From: Streptomyces halstedii
Lineage (GTDB): Bacteria; Actinomycetota; Actinomycetes; Streptomycetales; Streptomycetaceae
DNA length: 64,000 nt
NCBI GenBank assembly: GCA_000720535.1
Contig: JOAZ01000028.1
Location: forward strand, 1 to 64,000
Reading direction: 5' to 3'
Within the stretch, counting starts at the first letter, position 1, and every line of letters begins with the position of its first letter. The notes beneath the pieces are model-generated. The model had not been told where the DNA came from and ran no database searches. It saw only the letters and a program-made list of their open reading frames with translations. Both the position numbers and the translations under genes were made by a program. Below are positions 1 to 10,140 of the stretch, piece after piece.

Positions 1-77
1 CCCCGTACACGGCCGCCCCTCCCCCACGTGACCGAGCCCACCCCCCACCGCGGCCGAACTCCCCCGACAATGAGTGG

Positions 78-1070
78 GTGATCACTTCGCCCGCACGGAG
101 CCCCAGGCGCACCGAGCACGCGCCGACGCCCTACGTCGACCTGTCACGGGCGGAATGGAGCGCCCTCCGCGACAAGACGCCCCTGCCACTCACCGCCGAG
201 GAGGTCGAGAAGCTGCGGGGGCTCGGTGACGTCATCGACCTCGACGAGGTGCGGGACGTCTATCTGCCGCTGTCCCGGCTGCTCAACCTCTACGTCCAGG
301 CCACCTCCGGCCTGCGCGGCGCGCTGAACACCTTCCTCGGGGACGCCGGGAACGGCCACGGCGAGCAGCGCGGCACCCCCTTCGTCATAGGGGTCGCCGG
401 GAGTGTCGCGGTCGGGAAGTCCACCGCCGCCCGCATCCTCCAGGCGCTGCTGGCCCGCTGGCCGGAGCACCCGCGGGTGGAGCTGGTGACCACCGACGGG
501 TTCCTGCTGCCGATGAAGGAGCTGGAGAAGCGCGGGCTGATGTCGCGCAAAGGGTTCCCGGAGTCGTACGACCGGCGGGCGCTGACCCGGTTCGTCGCCG
601 ACATCAAGGCCGGCAAGGACGAGGTGACGGCCCCCGTCTACTCCCACCTGATCTACGACATCGTGCCGGACGAGCGGCTGACCGTGCGCCGCCCCGACAT
701 CCTCATCGTCGAGGGTCTGAACGTGCTCCAGCCCGCCCTGCCGGGCAAGGACGGCCGTACCCGGGTCGGTCTCGCGGACTACTTCGACTTCAGCGTGTAC
801 GTCGACGCCCGCCCCGAGGACATCGAGGCGTGGTACCTCCACCGTTTCCGCCGGCTGCGCGAGACGGCGTTCCAGAACCCGTTCTCGTACTTCCGCAAGT
901 ACACCCAGGTCTCCGAGGAGGAGGCGCTGGAGTACGCCCGCACGATGTGGCGGACGATCAACAGGCCGAACCTCCTGGAGAACGTGGCGCCCACCCGGGG
1001 CCGTGCCACCCTGGTGCTGCGCAAGGGGCCCGACCACAAGGTCCAGCGTCTGTCGTTGCGCAAGCTCTGA
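78..1070 (+). CDS. coaA: Type I pantothenate kinase
   Basis: ATP-dependent phosphorylation of pantothenate, the first committed step of coenzyme A synthesis; cytosolic. The 330-aa product matches the bacterial type I family (E. coli CoaA is 316 aa). The P-loop GSVAVGKS sits at about residues 108-115, followed by the family blocks [27 protein letters not shown] and EGLNVLQ. GTG at 78 is used; conserved sequence starts about 18 residues in ([10 protein letters not shown]), so the exact start is less certain than the identity. It is followed after 17 bases by the DUF389 gene on the same strand. Confidence 0.96.
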   Translation: MITSPARSPRRTEHAPTPYVDLSRAEWSALRDKTPLPLTAEEVEKLRGLGDVIDLDEVRDVYLPLSRLLNLYVQATSGLRGALNTFLGDAGNGHGEQRGTPFVIGVAGSVAVGKSTAARILQALLARWPEHPRVELVTTDGFLLPMKELEKRGLMSRKGFPESYDRRALTRFVADIKAGKDEVTAPVYSHLIYDIVPDERLTVRRPDILIVEGLNVLQPALPGKDGRTRVGLADYFDFSVYVDARPEDIEAWYLHRFRRLRETAFQNPFSYFRKYTQVSEEEALEYARTMWRTINRPNLLENVAPTRGRATLVLRKGPDHKVQRLSLRKL

Positions 1071-1087
1071 CCTCCGGGAGTGCTTCC

Positions 1088-2044
1088 GTGCTGCACCTGC
1101 GCCTCATCGTGCCCGCCGACCGCACCGACGAGGTCGTGGAGCTGCTGGAGCGGACCGTGGGCGCCACCCATCTCGCGGTACTGACCGGTGCCGCCCGCAG
1201 CCCGGCCGGCGACCTGGTGCTGTGCGACGTGGCGCGTGAGGCGGGCGACGAGCTGATCGACGCGCTGCGCGGGCTCGGCATCGACAGGTCGGGCTCCATC
1301 ACCGCGGAGAACATGGAGCTGACGCTGTCCGCCCACGCCGACGAGGCGGAGCGGCGGGCGCCCGGTGACAGCGCGGACGCGGTGCTCTGGGAAGAGCTGA
1401 CCGAGGTGACCCACGAGGAGTCCACCTTCAGCGCCACCTATGTGGCCTTCCTGGGTGTCGCGATGATGCTGGCCGCCTGCGGGGTGATGCTCGACAACGT
1501 CATCCTGATCGTCGGCGCGATGGCGGTGGGCCCGGAGTTCGGTCCGCTGGCCGGGATCTCGACGGCCCTGGTGCAGCGGGCGCCGCGTCTGGTCGCCACG
1601 TCCCTGTGGGCCCTGATCGGGGGATTCGCCGCCGCGATGGTGCTGACGGCCGGGTTCGTACGGCTGATGGACGCGCTCGGGCTGTTCACCGCCCGTATGG
1701 TCACGGCGGAGCGGCCCAACACGACCTTCATCTGGCATCCGGACCAGGTCTCGTTCGTGGTGGCGCTCCTGGCGGGCATCGCCGGGACGCTCTCGCTGAC
1801 GTCCGCCAAGTCGGGGGCCCTGATCGGTGTGGCGATCTCCGTGACGACGGTGCCGGCCGCCGCCAACGCCGCGGTCGCCTTCAGCTACCAGGACCTTCCG
1901 CAGGCCTGGGGGGCGTCCGCGCAGCTGCTCGCCAACCTCGGGGGCATCGTGCTGGCCGGGACGCTGACCCTGCTGGTCCAGAAGGCTCTCTGGGCCGTGC
2001 AGCGCAGGAGGGACCCGGCCGTGCGGCCGGGTCCCTCCAGGTGA
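1088..2044 (+). CDS. DUF389 family integral membrane protein
   Basis: A 318-aa protein with a soluble N-terminal part of about 110 residues (MLHLRLIVPADRTDEVV) followed by six or so hydrophobic segments from YVAFLGVAMMLAACGVML to the C-terminal LLANLGGIVLAGTLTLLV. This layout and the GAMAVGPEFGPL segment are typical of the DUF389 family, whose biochemical role is not established. GTG at 1088 is chosen because GGGAG precedes it at suitable spacing and the conserved N-terminal domain starts there. It is probably cotranscribed with coaA, and it converges on glmM with only about 10 bases between the stop codons. Confidence 0.88.
   Translation: MLHLRLIVPADRTDEVVELLERTVGATHLAVLTGAARSPAGDLVLCDVAREAGDELIDALRGLGIDRSGSITAENMELTLSAHADEAERRAPGDSADAVLWEELTEVTHEESTFSATYVAFLGVAMMLAACGVMLDNVILIVGAMAVGPEFGPLAGISTALVQRAPRLVATSLWALIGGFAAAMVLTAGFVRLMDALGLFTARMVTAERPNTTFIWHPDQVSFVVALLAGIAGTLSLTSAKSGALIGVAISVTTVPAAANAAVAFSYQDLPQAWGASAQLLANLGGIVLAGTLTLLVQKALWAVQRRRDPAVRPGPSR
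2007..2038. terminator. Bidirectional hairpin between DUF389 gene and glmM
   Basis: Perfect 14-bp stem (arms GGAGGGACCCGGCC and GGCCGGGTCCCTCC) with a 4-base loop, lying inside the last codons of the DUF389 gene just before the convergent end of glmM. Its symmetry lets it serve both strands. There is no U-tract, as is common for Streptomyces terminators. Confidence 0.7.
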
Positions 2045-2054
2045 CGGCGGACGG

Positions 2055-3413
2055 TCAGCCGAGGGCCGACTTCACCACGTCGGCCAGCTGCCCGGCCACG
2101 GCGCGCGCCTGCTCGATGTCGGCGGCCTCGACCATGACCCGTACCAGCGGCTCGGTGCCGGACTTGCGCAGCAGCACCCGTCCGGTGGTGCCGAGGCCGC
2201 GCTCGGCCTCGGCGACCGCGGCGGCCACCTCGGGCGAGGTGTCCACCCGGGACTTGTCGACGTCCGGCACGTTGACGAGCACCTGCGGGAGGCGCCGCAT
2301 CACGCCGGCGAGGTCGGCGAGCGTACGGCCGGTGGCGGCGACCCGGGCCGCGAGCATCAGGCCGGTGAGCGTGCCGTCGCCGGTGGTGGCGTGGTCCAGG
2401 ACGATGACGTGGCCGGACTGCTCGCCGCCCAGGGCGAACCCCTCGGCCTTCATGGACTCCAGGACGTAGCGGTCGCCGACGGCGGTCTGGACGAGATGGA
2501 TGCCCTCCCGCTCCATCGCCGTCTTGAAGCCGAGGTTCGACATGACCGTGCCGACCACGGTGTCCTTGCGCAGCTGTCCGGCCTCGCGCATGGCGACGGC
2601 GAGCACGGCGAGGATCTGGTCCCCGTCCACCTCGTCGCCGGCCGCGTCCACGGCCAGGCAGCGGTCCGCGTCGCCGTCGTGCGCGATGCCGAGGTCGGCG
2701 CCGTGCTCCACGACGGCGGCCCGGAGCAGGTCCATGTGGGTGGAGCCGCAGCTGTCGTTGATGTTCAGGCCGTCCGGCTCGGCGCCGATGGTGACGACCT
2801 CGGCCCCGGCGCGGGCGAACGCCTCGGGGGAGACGCGGGCGGCGGCGCCGTGCGCCTCGTCCAGGACGACCTTCAGCCCGTCGAGCCGGTTCGGGAGGAC
2901 ACCGATGAGGTGGGCGACGTACCGGTCGAAGCCCTCGGCGTAGTCGGTGACGCGGCCGACCCCGGCGCCGGTCGGACGGTTCCACGGCGCACCGGTGCGG
3001 TGCTGCTCGTAGACCGTCTCGATGCGGTCCTCCAGCTCGTCGGCCAGCTTGTGGCCGCCCCGGGCGAAGAACTTGACGCCGTTGTCCGGCATGGCGTTGT
3101 GGCTGGCGGAGAGCATGACACCGATGTCGGCGCCGAGCGCGCCGGTCAGGTACGCCACCGCGGGGGTCGGGAGCACGCCGACCCGCAGGACGTCCACGCC
3201 CGCGCTGGCCAGCCCCGCCACCACGGCCGCTTCCAGGAACTCTCCGGACGCGCGGGGATCGCGCCCCACCACGGCGGTCGCCCGATGCCCTTCGAAGGTG
3301 CCGGCCTCGGCCAGTACGTGCGCCGCCGCGACCGAGAGTCCGAGCGCGAGCTCGGCCGTCAGGTCCGCGTTGGCGACACCGCGCACGCCGTCCGTGCCGA
3401 AGAGTCGTCCCAC
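2055..3413 (-). CDS. glmM: Phosphoglucosamine mutase
   Basis: Interconverts glucosamine-6-phosphate and glucosamine-1-phosphate on the way to UDP-GlcNAc for peptidoglycan. The 452-aa product begins [12 protein letters not shown]. It carries the phosphoserine loop SASHN near residues 102-106 (Ser104 being the phosphorylated one by family knowledge), the Mg-binding DGDADR at about 246-251, and the sugar-binding GGEQSGH. The GTG start at 3413 follows an excellent GGAGG; sequence further upstream lacks conservation. It lies downstream of rplM-rpsI but a hairpin separates them, and the 150-base AT-richer stretch before it may hold its own promoter. Confidence 0.97.
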   Translation of the reverse strand: MGRLFGTDGVRGVANADLTAELALGLSVAAAHVLAEAGTFEGHRATAVVGRDPRASGEFLEAAVVAGLASAGVDVLRVGVLPTPAVAYLTGALGADIGVMLSASHNAMPDNGVKFFARGGHKLADELEDRIETVYEQHRTGAPWNRPTGAGVGRVTDYAEGFDRYVAHLIGVLPNRLDGLKVVLDEAHGAAARVSPEAFARAGAEVVTIGAEPDGLNINDSCGSTHMDLLRAAVVEHGADLGIAHDGDADRCLAVDAAGDEVDGDQILAVLAVAMREAGQLRKDTVVGTVMSNLGFKTAMEREGIHLVQTAVGDRYVLESMKAEGFALGGEQSGHVIVLDHATTGDGTLTGLMLAARVAATGRTLADLAGVMRRLPQVLVNVPDVDKSRVDTSPEVAAAVAEAERGLGTTGRVLLRKSGTEPLVRVMVEAADIEQARAVAGQLADVVKSALG

Positions 3414-3569
3414 TGGTGTCCTCCGAAGGTGCTCCGAAACCACAAAACCAAAGCAATCAAGCAATACAGGGCATGGCTGTGCACGACACGACAAACAAGG
3501 CGTGGTCACGACCACCAGCCCGATAAACGTCTTAAGCCGTTATACGCCCGCCGAGGCCGATAGACGAAC

Positions 3570-3600
3570 GCCCCGGCAGCACGAGGTGTGCCGCCGGGGC
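3570..3600 (-). terminator. Hairpin downstream of rpsI
   Basis: Inverted repeat with GCCCCGGC/GCCGGGGC outer stem and extra pairs around a GAG loop, 30 bases past the rpsI stop. No T-run. It ends the rplM-rpsI unit before glmM. Confidence 0.6.
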
Positions 3601-3630
3601 GAACGTGTACAGCAGACGAGCAGGCGCGAT

Positions 3631-4167
3631 TTAGCGCTTGCTGTACTGCGGAGCCTTGCGGGCCTTCTTGAGACCGGCCTTCTTGCGCTCGACCGCACGG
3701 TCGTCGCGGGAGAGGAAGCCGGACTTCTTCAGCGTGGCGCGGTTGTTGTCCACGTCCGCCTCGTTCAGCGCGCGGGCCACGCCGAGGCGCAGGGCACCGG
3801 CCTGACCGGAGACGCCGCCACCCGAGATACGGGCGATGACGTCGTAGCGGCCGTCGAGCTCAAGCACCTTGAAGGGCTCGTTGACTTCCTGCTGGTGCAC
3901 CTTGTTGGGGAAGTAGTCCTCAAGGGTGCGACCGTTGATCTTCCACTTGCCGGAGCCCGGAACGATCCGGACACGGGCGATGGCGTTCTTGCGACGGCCC
4001 AGGCCGGCCGCGGGCTGCGGGTCGCCGAAGCGGCCCGCGAGCGACTCGGAGGTGTACTCACCCTCGACGGGGACCTCCGACTCGAAGGTGGTCACCTCGG
4101 CGAAGGTCTCCTCGCCGTCGGTGCCCGCCACGTCCTCGGTGGTCGTCTCAACAGTGGTCTCGGCCAC
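3631..4167 (-). CDS. rpsI: 30S ribosomal protein S9
   Basis: Small-subunit protein whose C-terminal tail reaches the P-site tRNA. The 178-aa protein has an acidic, Thr/Glu-rich N-terminal extension of about 45 residues ([20 protein letters not shown]) before the S9 fold, then [15 protein letters not shown] and the basic C-terminus [12 protein letters not shown]. The extension is typical of Streptomyces S9 and absent from the roughly 130-aa E. coli protein. It follows rplM after 44 bases. Confidence 0.97.
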   Translation of the reverse strand: MAETTVETTTEDVAGTDGEETFAEVTTFESEVPVEGEYTSESLAGRFGDPQPAAGLGRRKNAIARVRIVPGSGKWKINGRTLEDYFPNKVHQQEVNEPFKVLELDGRYDVIARISGGGVSGQAGALRLGVARALNEADVDNNRATLKKSGFLSRDDRAVERKKAGLKKARKAPQYSKR

Positions 4168-4211
4168 GATGCTCCTCAGATCTTTCTTTACGTCTTGGGG
4201 GGAGGCCGGAA

Positions 4212-4655
4212 CTACTGCGCGACCTGGGTGATCTCGTACGGGACCGGCTGCTGAGCGGCGTGCGGGTGCTGGTCACCCGCGTAGACCTTCAGCTTCGAGA
4301 GCATCTGGCGACCCAGGGTGTTCTTGGGGATCATGCCCTTGATGGCCTTCTCGACGGCCTTCTCCGGGTTCTTGGAGAGCAGCTCGTCGTAGCGCACGGA
4401 ACGCAGACCGCCCGGGAAACCGGAGTGGCGGTACGCCATCTTCTGGGTCTTCTTGTTGCCGGACAGGTGAACCTTGTCGGCGTTGATGATGATGACGAAG
4501 TCGCCCATGTCCATGTGGGGGGCGTAGATCGCCTTGTGCTTACCCCGGAGGAGGTTCGCGGCCGTGGTGGCCAGACGGCCGAGGACGATGTCCTCGGCGT
4601 CGATGATGTGCCACTGGCGCGTCACATCGCCGGGCTTGGGGCTGTACGTACGCAC
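4212..4655 (-). CDS. rplM: 50S ribosomal protein L13
   Basis: Early-assembling large-subunit protein, 147 aa from GTG at 4655 ([19 protein letters not shown]). The GTG is preferred over an upstream ATG (4697) because conservation begins there and GAAGG lies 8 bases before it. Motifs [16 protein letters not shown] and HSGFPGGL are diagnostic. First gene of the rplM-rpsI unit. Confidence 0.96.
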   Translation of the reverse strand: MRTYSPKPGDVTRQWHIIDAEDIVLGRLATTAANLLRGKHKAIYAPHMDMGDFVIIINADKVHLSGNKKTQKMAYRHSGFPGGLRSVRYDELLSKNPEKAVEKAIKGMIPKNTLGRQMLSKLKVYAGDQHPHAAQQPVPYEITQVAQ

Positions 4656-4781
4656 GGTCGTAGCCTTCGCTTCTTCAGTGGATGGGTCCAGACACATGGC
4701 ACCTCTGAAGCGATCATGCAGCTGGGGCTCACAATGCCGGGGACGCTGCCCGTATGCGAGCCACTGGTAACTGCTCCAGAG

Positions 4782-4810
4782 AACCTACGTAAGGGCCCTT
4801 CGCGTGAGAA
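4782..4810 (-). promoter_or_regulatory. Candidate rplM-rpsI promoter
   Basis: On the minus strand TTCTCA, 17-base spacer, TAGGTT, about 125 bases before the rplM start. The -10 fits the actinobacterial TANNNT pattern; the -35 is only a partial match. The wider 200-base upstream region is AT-richer than its surroundings and could contain a second start. Confidence 0.4.
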
Positions 4811-4935
4811 CGACCAAGCCAATACGTATAACAAACCAGAAGAGTACCGTCCGGCCCCCGCGCGGGTCAAAACGCCCCCCGCACGGGTGACCGGCGCCGG
4901 CGTACCTGGCGCGTCGCACCCTGCGCCCCGCCGTC

Positions 4936-6555
4936 CTACCGGGCGCGTCGCACCCTGCGCTCGTCCCAGACCGGCTCCGCGGTCTCCCGCACCACCCCGT
5001 CCGAGCCGAAGACGAGGAACCGGTCGAAGGACTTCGCGAACCAGCGGTCGTGGGTGACGGCCAGCACCGTGCCGTCGTACACCTCAAGACCGTCCTGAAG
5101 GGCCTCCGCCGACTCCAGGTCCAGGTTGTCCGTCGGCTCGTCCAGCAGCAGCGCCGTGGTGCCGGCCAGCTCCAGCAGCAGGATCTGGAAACGGGCCTGC
5201 TGGCCGCCGGACAGCCTCTCGAAGGCCTGGTCGCCCTGGCGCTCCAGCTCGTAGCGGCGCAGCACGGACATCGCGCCACCGCGGTCCTTGGCGTGCTCGG
5301 TCCACAGGATCTCGACCAGCGTCTTGCCGAACAGCTCCGGGTGGGCGTGCGTCTGCGCGAAGTGGCCGGGCACGACCCGGGCGCCGAGCTTCCACTCACC
5401 GGTGTGCTCCACCGGCTCCCCGGCGAGCAGCCGCAGGAAGTGCGACTTCCCCGAGCCGTTGGAGCCGAGGACGGCGACGCGTTCGCCGTAGTAGATCTCC
5501 AGGTCGAACGGCTTCATCAGCCCGGTCAGCTCCAGGTTCGCGCAGGTCACCGCCCGCACCCCGGTGCGTCCGCCGCGCAGCCGCATCCGGATGTCCTGCT
5601 CACGCGGCGGCTCGGGCGGCGGGCCCGCCTCCTCGAACTTCCTGAAGCGGGTCTGCATCGCGTGGTAGCGGTTCGCCATGTCGGGGCTGTTGGCCGCCTG
5701 CTGCCGCATCCGCAGGACGAGCGCCTTCAGCCGGGCGTGCTCCTCCTCCCAGCGCCGCAGCAGCTCCTCGAAGCGCGCGAACCGCTCCTTACGGGCCTGG
5801 TGGTACGTGGCGAACCCGCCGCCGTGCACCCACACGTCCGAACCGGCCGGACTCGGCTCCACACTGACGATCTTCTCGGCGGCCCGGGACAGCAGCTCCC
5901 GGTCGTGGGAGACGAACAGGACCGTCTTACGGGTCTCCTTGAGCCTCTCCTCCAGCCACCGCTTGCCGGGCACGTCCAGGTAGTTGTCCGGCTCGTCCAG
6001 CAGCAGCACCTCGTCCGGGCCCCGCAGCAGCGCCTCCAGGACGAGCCGCTTCTGCTCGCCCCCGCTGAGCGTGCGCACCTCGCGCCACTGCGCCTTCTCG
6101 TACGGGACGCCCAGCGCGGCCGTCGTGCAGATGTCCCAGAGCGTCTCGGCCTCGTACCCCCGCGCCTCGGCCCAGTCGCTGAGCGCCTGCGCGTACGCCA
6201 TCTGCGCGGCCTCGTCGTCCACGGTCAGGATGCGCTCCTCGGCCGCGTCGACGGCCCGCGCGGCCTCCCGGATGCGCGGCTGGGCCACGGACACCAGCAG
6301 GTCGCGCACGGTCCGCTCGTCCCGTACGGAGCCCACGAACTGGGCCATCACCCCCAGCCCGCCGCTCACCGACACGGAGCCGCCGTGCGGCTGAAGCTCC
6401 CCGGCGAGCAGCTTCAGCAGCGTCGTCTTGCCCGCCCCGTTCGCCCCGACCAGGGCGACGACCGCCCCGTCCGCCACCCGGAACGAGGCGTCGCCGAGCA
6501 GCACCCGCCCGTCCGGCAGGTAGTACTCCAGATGGCCCGCTTCAAGATGTCCCAT
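4936..6555 (-). CDS. ABC-F family ATPase
   Basis: Soluble protein of 539 aa with two fused ABC domains and no membrane segments, as in the ABC-F class that acts on the ribosome. Domain 1 has Walker A GANGAGKT at residues 37-44, signature LSGGEQKR and Walker B ending LLLDEPDNYLD. Domain 2 has GSNGSGKS at about 364-371, LSGGQQAR and LLLDEPTDNLD. A charged linker with many Arg/Glu joins them. The canonical DEPTNHLD is altered in both domains (DNYLD, TDNLD). The ATG start gives an apparently leaderless transcript. Whether it is a housekeeping translation factor or an antibiotic-protection protein cannot be told from sequence; its place beside rplM-rpsI favours a translation role only weakly. Confidence 0.9.
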   Translation of the reverse strand: MGHLEAGHLEYYLPDGRVLLGDASFRVADGAVVALVGANGAGKTTLLKLLAGELQPHGGSVSVSGGLGVMAQFVGSVRDERTVRDLLVSVAQPRIREAARAVDAAEERILTVDDEAAQMAYAQALSDWAEARGYEAETLWDICTTAALGVPYEKAQWREVRTLSGGEQKRLVLEALLRGPDEVLLLDEPDNYLDVPGKRWLEERLKETRKTVLFVSHDRELLSRAAEKIVSVEPSPAGSDVWVHGGGFATYHQARKERFARFEELLRRWEEEHARLKALVLRMRQQAANSPDMANRYHAMQTRFRKFEEAGPPPEPPREQDIRMRLRGGRTGVRAVTCANLELTGLMKPFDLEIYYGERVAVLGSNGSGKSHFLRLLAGEPVEHTGEWKLGARVVPGHFAQTHAHPELFGKTLVEILWTEHAKDRGGAMSVLRRYELERQGDQAFERLSGGQQARFQILLLELAGTTALLLDEPTDNLDLESAEALQDGLEVYDGTVLAVTHDRWFAKSFDRFLVFGSDGVVRETAEPVWDERRVRRAR

Positions 6556-6561
6556 GACAGC

Positions 6562-6591
6562 ATTGTCACGGCCCGAGAACCGCTGACCCAA
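6562..6591 (-). promoter_or_regulatory. Leaderless promoter of the ABC-F gene
   Basis: Minus-strand TTGGGT (6586-6591), 18-base spacer, GACAAT (6562-6567), then 6 bases to the ATG at 6555. The predicted transcription start falls at or next to the initiator ATG and there is no Shine-Dalgarno sequence, so the mRNA is probably leaderless. Confidence 0.5.
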
Positions 6592-6608
6592 ACGGATTAC
6601 CGCCGGTC

Positions 6609-6614
6609 TAGGAT
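6609..6614 (+). promoter_or_regulatory. -10 box of a leaderless plus-strand promoter
   Basis: TAGGAT followed by exactly 7 bases and the ATG at 6622, with no ribosome binding site. The -35 is not clear; it would overlap the -35 of the divergent ABC-F promoter. Confidence 0.55.
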
Positions 6615-6621
6615 GCGCCGC

Positions 6622-7470
6622 ATGAGCTTTGGGCAAGGGGGGCCCTCCTGGGGGCCGGAAGAGAGCCGGACTCCGGACTGGGCGGCACTGGCCGAAGCGT
6701 CCGAGGCGCGCGGCCGCCGCAGGAAGTGGCTGATGATCGGGGGCGGCGCGGTGGCCACGGCGGCCGTCGCCGCCATCGTGGCCACCGCCGTCGTCACCAC
6801 CAACGGCGGCGGCTCCGCGGACGACCGGGCGAGCCGGCTGCCCGCCCCGGAGGACCTGCCGTCCCGCAGCACCGAGCCGCAGCCCTCCTTCTCCTCCGTC
6901 GCGCCGCCGCCCCCGCCGGACCCGAAGGACTACATAGCCGACGCGAAGAAGGACAAGGCCCCGGTCACCCTGGACGCCTTCTTCCCCGGCACGAAGCTGA
7001 CCATGGGCGACCGCGTCTACGCCAAGGGGCCGACGAACGACACCAAGAGCTGCGCCTCGACCACCCAGGGCGCCCTCGGGTCGATCCTCACGAACCACGA
7101 CTGCGACCAGGTCCTCCGCGCCACGTACAGCAAGGACGGGGTGGCGGTCACCGTCGGGATCGCCGTGTTCGGCACCGAGGCGGAGGCACGGAAGGCCGCC
7201 GAGGAGGCGTCCGGCGGGCTGGCCTCCCTCAGCGGCTCCGGCGTCCCCACCTTCTGCCGCGGCGGCGCCGTCTGCCGGCGCACCGCCAACTCCTACGGGC
7301 GCTACGCCTACTTCACGGTCGGCGGCTTCACCAGCGGCAAGAGCGTCACCAAGGCGGACCAGGACGTGTTCGCGGTGGGCAACGACCTCACCGAGTTCAC
7401 CTTCCGTCAGATCCGCCACCGCGGCGAGGTCCAGGCGTCGGCGGCGGCCGGGGCCCCCACCACCGCCTGA
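6622..7470 (+). CDS. Membrane-anchored extracytoplasmic protein of unknown function
   Basis: A 282-aa protein with about 35 cytoplasmic residues, a basic RGRRRK stop-transfer flank, and one membrane segment (residues 36-60, Ala/Val-rich). A Pro/Ser-rich linker (PPPPPDPKDY) follows, then an outside domain of about 180 residues with four cysteines (CASTTQG, HDCDQV, TFCRGGAVC) that could form disulfides. I do not recognise the domain. It is divergent from the ABC-F ATPase and convergent with truA, whose stop lies 7 bases away. Confidence 0.8.
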   Translation: MSFGQGGPSWGPEESRTPDWAALAEASEARGRRRKWLMIGGGAVATAAVAAIVATAVVTTNGGGSADDRASRLPAPEDLPSRSTEPQPSFSSVAPPPPPDPKDYIADAKKDKAPVTLDAFFPGTKLTMGDRVYAKGPTNDTKSCASTTQGALGSILTNHDCDQVLRATYSKDGVAVTVGIAVFGTEAEARKAAEEASGGLASLSGSGVPTFCRGGAVCRRTANSYGRYAYFTVGGFTSGKSVTKADQDVFAVGNDLTEFTFRQIRHRGEVQASAAAGAPTTA

Positions 7471-7477
7471 CGCCCGC

Positions 7478-8332
7478 TCAGCAGCAGGCCGCCCCCGGCA
7501 GCGACCTGACGTTCCGTGCCTCGGCGGCCCGGGACGCCAGCAACGCGTCCGCCGGGTAGGCCACTTCCTCCAGTGTCAGCCCGTGCGGCCGCACCACGTG
7601 CACCGCCGGGTCCCGCACCCCGGCGGCCAGCACCTCGGCGGGCCAGCCGGGCGGGCGGCGCCCGTCGCCGACGAACAGGGCGGCGCCGATCAGCGCCCGC
7701 ACCATGTTGTGGCAGAAGGCGTCGGCCTGCACGGTCGCCGTCAGCACCCCGGAGGCCGCGTCCCGCTCCCAGTGCAGCTTCTGGAGCGTACGGATGGTCG
7801 TGGCGCCCTCACGCTTCTTGCAGTACGCGGCGAAGTCGTGCTCCCCCGTCATCAGGGCCGCCGCCTCGTTCATCGCGTCCAGGTCCAACGGCCGGTCGTG
7901 CCACAGGACATGACCTCGCGTCAGCGGATCCACCCCGCCCGGCCGGTCCCCCACCCGGTAGGCGTAGCGGCGCCACAGCGCGGAGAACCGCGCGTTGAAC
8001 CCCGCCGGGGCCTCCTCCGCCCGCCAGATCCGGACGTCCAGGGGCAGCCGCCCGGCCATCCGCCGCAGCAGCTTCTCCCGGTGTTCGGCCCACACCTCGA
8101 CCGGCAGGTCCACGTGCGCCACCTGCCCGCGCGCGTGCACCCCGGCGTCCGTCCGCCCGGCCACCGTCAGGTCGTACGTCACCGGGGACCTGGTCACGGT
8201 CCGCAGCGCGTCCTCGATCTCCCCCTGCACCGTGCGCCGGCTGGTCTGCTTGGCCCAGCCGGAGAAATCCTTCCCGTCGTACGACAGGTCCAGCCGTACC
8301 CGTACGCGTCCGGGCTCTGCTTCGTCACTCAC
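7478..8332 (-). CDS. truA: tRNA pseudouridine(38-40) synthase
   Basis: Isomerises uridines 38-40 in tRNA anticodon arms. The 284-aa protein has the catalytic loop GRTDAGVHA with Asp62, the N-terminal [14 protein letters not shown] and the late [13 protein letters not shown] block of TruA. GTG at 8332 follows GAGAGG. It closes the alpha-operon gene run after rplQ, a conserved position in actinobacteria, though a hairpin separates the two. Confidence 0.95.
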   Translation of the reverse strand: MSDEAEPGRVRVRLDLSYDGKDFSGWAKQTSRRTVQGEIEDALRTVTRSPVTYDLTVAGRTDAGVHARGQVAHVDLPVEVWAEHREKLLRRMAGRLPLDVRIWRAEEAPAGFNARFSALWRRYAYRVGDRPGGVDPLTRGHVLWHDRPLDLDAMNEAAALMTGEHDFAAYCKKREGATTIRTLQKLHWERDAASGVLTATVQADAFCHNMVRALIGAALFVGDGRRPPGWPAEVLAAGVRDPAVHVVRPHGLTLEEVAYPADALLASRAAEARNVRSLPGAACC

Positions 8333-8355
8333 CCGCGCATCCTCTCAAAACCGAA

Positions 8356-8391
8356 CGGGCCCGCACCGCCCCGAAGGGTGGTACGGGCCCG
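8356..8391 (-). terminator. Hairpin downstream of rplQ
   Basis: Inverted repeat with CGGGCCCG outer arms and a CACC/GGTG inner stem, 20 bases past the rplQ stop. It probably ends most transcription from the alpha operon before truA. Confidence 0.6.
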
Positions 8392-8410
8392 AAGCGGGGT
8401 CTCAGAACGC

Positions 8411-8917
8411 TCAGGCGTCCTTGGACTCCTCGGCGGCCTCGGTGGCCGGCTTGGCGTCCTCGACGGCCTCGGCCGGAGCCTCGTCCTTCTTGAGGGCGTC
8501 TTCCTTGACCGCGCGCTTGGTCGCGGCCTCGGCCTCACCGGTGGCCTGCTGGGCCACGGTCAGCGCCTCGACCAGCTCGATGACGGCCATCGGGGCGTTG
8601 TCGCCACGACGGTTGCCGATCTTGGTGATGCGGGTGTAACCACCGGGGCGGTTCTCGTACCGCGGGGCGATCTCGGTGAAGAGCGTGTGCACGATGCTCT
8701 TGTCCGTGATCGACTGCAGCACCAGGCGACGGTTGTGGATGTCGCCCTTCTTCGCCTTGGTGATGAAGCGCTCGGCGACCGGACGCAGGCGGCGGGCCTT
8801 GGCCTCGGTCGTGGTGATGCGGCCGTGCTCGAACAGCGCCTTCGCGAGGTTGACGAGAAGAAGCTTCTCGTGCGCGGCGCTGCCGCCCAGACGGGCACCC
8901 TTGGCGGGCTGAGGCAT
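8411..8917 (-). CDS. rplQ: 50S ribosomal protein L17
   Basis: Large-subunit protein near the exit tunnel. The 168-aa product has the L17 core ([12 protein letters not shown]-type start, [32 protein letters not shown]) plus a C-terminal Ala/Glu/Lys-rich tail of about 50 residues that E. coli L17 lacks but actinobacterial L17 usually has. It lies 200 bases after rpoA. Confidence 0.97.
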   Translation of the reverse strand: MPQPAKGARLGGSAAHEKLLLVNLAKALFEHGRITTTEAKARRLRPVAERFITKAKKGDIHNRRLVLQSITDKSIVHTLFTEIAPRYENRPGGYTRITKIGNRRGDNAPMAVIELVEALTVAQQATGEAEAATKRAVKEDALKKDEAPAEAVEDAKPATEAAEESKDA

Positions 8918-9117
8918 GGTTTTCTCCTTGTGTGCTGCACCGGCCGTATCAGGTACCGGTGTCAGTTCCCGCGAGGCGGTCGCCCCGCGGAAGTCGTGCG
9001 TGCCGCACGGCCGTCATCGGGCCCAGGGGGCCACGAGACCGGGCCGTCCGGCGCCTGAGGACACGGCCTCGGCCCGGCACGGGGCACCCGGAACCCGGGC
9101 GCCCCCGCCGGAAGCGG

Positions 9118-10140
9118 TCAGTACTGCTCGGTCTCCACGAAACCGGCGTCCGCGTCGTCGTCCGCGCCGAAGGCGTCCGCGGCGGCGGTCGGGTCGAATC
9201 CGGGCGGGCTGTCCTTGAGGGCCAGGCCCATGCCGGCCAGCTTCGCCTTGACCTCGTCGATCGACTTGGCGCCGAAGTTGCGGATGTCGAGCAGGTCCGC
9301 CTCGGAGCGGGCCACCAGCTCGCCCACCGAGTGGATGCCCTCGCGCTTGAGGCAGTTGTACGAGCGGACCGTGAGCTCCAGCTCCTCGATCGGCAGGGCC
9401 AGATCGGCGGCGAGCGCGGCGTCCGTCGGGGACGGGCCCATGTCGATGCCCTCGGCGTCGATGTTGAGCTCACGCGCCAGACCGAACAGCTCGACCAGGG
9501 TCTTGCCGGCCGACGCCATGGCGTCACGGGGACGCATGGCCTGCTTGGTCTCGACGTCGACGATCAGCTTGTCGAAGTCGGTGCGCTGCTCGACACGGGT
9601 CGCCTCGACCTTGTACGTGACCTTGAGCACCGGCGAGTAGATGGAGTCGACCGGGATCCGGCCGATCTCCTGGCCCACCTGCTTGTTCTGGACGGCGGAG
9701 ACGTAGCCGCGACCGCGCTCGACGGTCAGCTCCATCTCCAGCTTGCCCTTGCCGTTCAGCGTGGCCAGGACCAGGTCCGGGTTGTGCACCTCGACACCGG
9801 CCGGCGGGGCGATGTCGGCGGCGGTGACCAGGCCGGGACCCTGCTTGCGCAGGTACATCACGACGGGCTCGTCGTGCTCCGAGGAGACGACCAGCTGCTT
9901 GATGTTGAGGATGAGGTCGGTGACGTCCTCCTTGACACCCGGCACGGTGGTGAACTCGTGCAGGACGCCGTCGATCCGGATGCTGGTGACAGCCGCACCG
10001 GGGATCGAGGAGAGGAGCGTGCGACGCAGGGAGTTGCCGAGGGTGTAACCGAAGCCCGGCTCCAGCGGCTCGATCACGAACCGGGAGCGGAACTCGTCGA
10101 CGACCTCTTCGGTCAGCGACGGACGCTGAGCGATAAGCAT
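9118..10140 (-). CDS. rpoA: DNA-directed RNA polymerase alpha subunit
   Basis: Scaffold subunit of RNA polymerase, 340 aa. The N-terminal dimerisation domain has [21 protein letters not shown]; the C-terminal domain (about residues 250-320) has the helix-hairpin-helix [17 protein letters not shown] and [14 protein letters not shown] that contacts UP elements and activators. A short acidic tail follows ([14 protein letters not shown]). ATG at 10140 follows AAGGA and starts the conserved MLIAQRPSL. It comes 137 bases after rpsK. Confidence 0.98.
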   Translation of the reverse strand: MLIAQRPSLTEEVVDEFRSRFVIEPLEPGFGYTLGNSLRRTLLSSIPGAAVTSIRIDGVLHEFTTVPGVKEDVTDLILNIKQLVVSSEHDEPVVMYLRKQGPGLVTAADIAPPAGVEVHNPDLVLATLNGKGKLEMELTVERGRGYVSAVQNKQVGQEIGRIPVDSIYSPVLKVTYKVEATRVEQRTDFDKLIVDVETKQAMRPRDAMASAGKTLVELFGLARELNIDAEGIDMGPSPTDAALAADLALPIEELELTVRSYNCLKREGIHSVGELVARSEADLLDIRNFGAKSIDEVKAKLAGMGLALKDSPPGFDPTAAADAFGADDDADAGFVETEQY

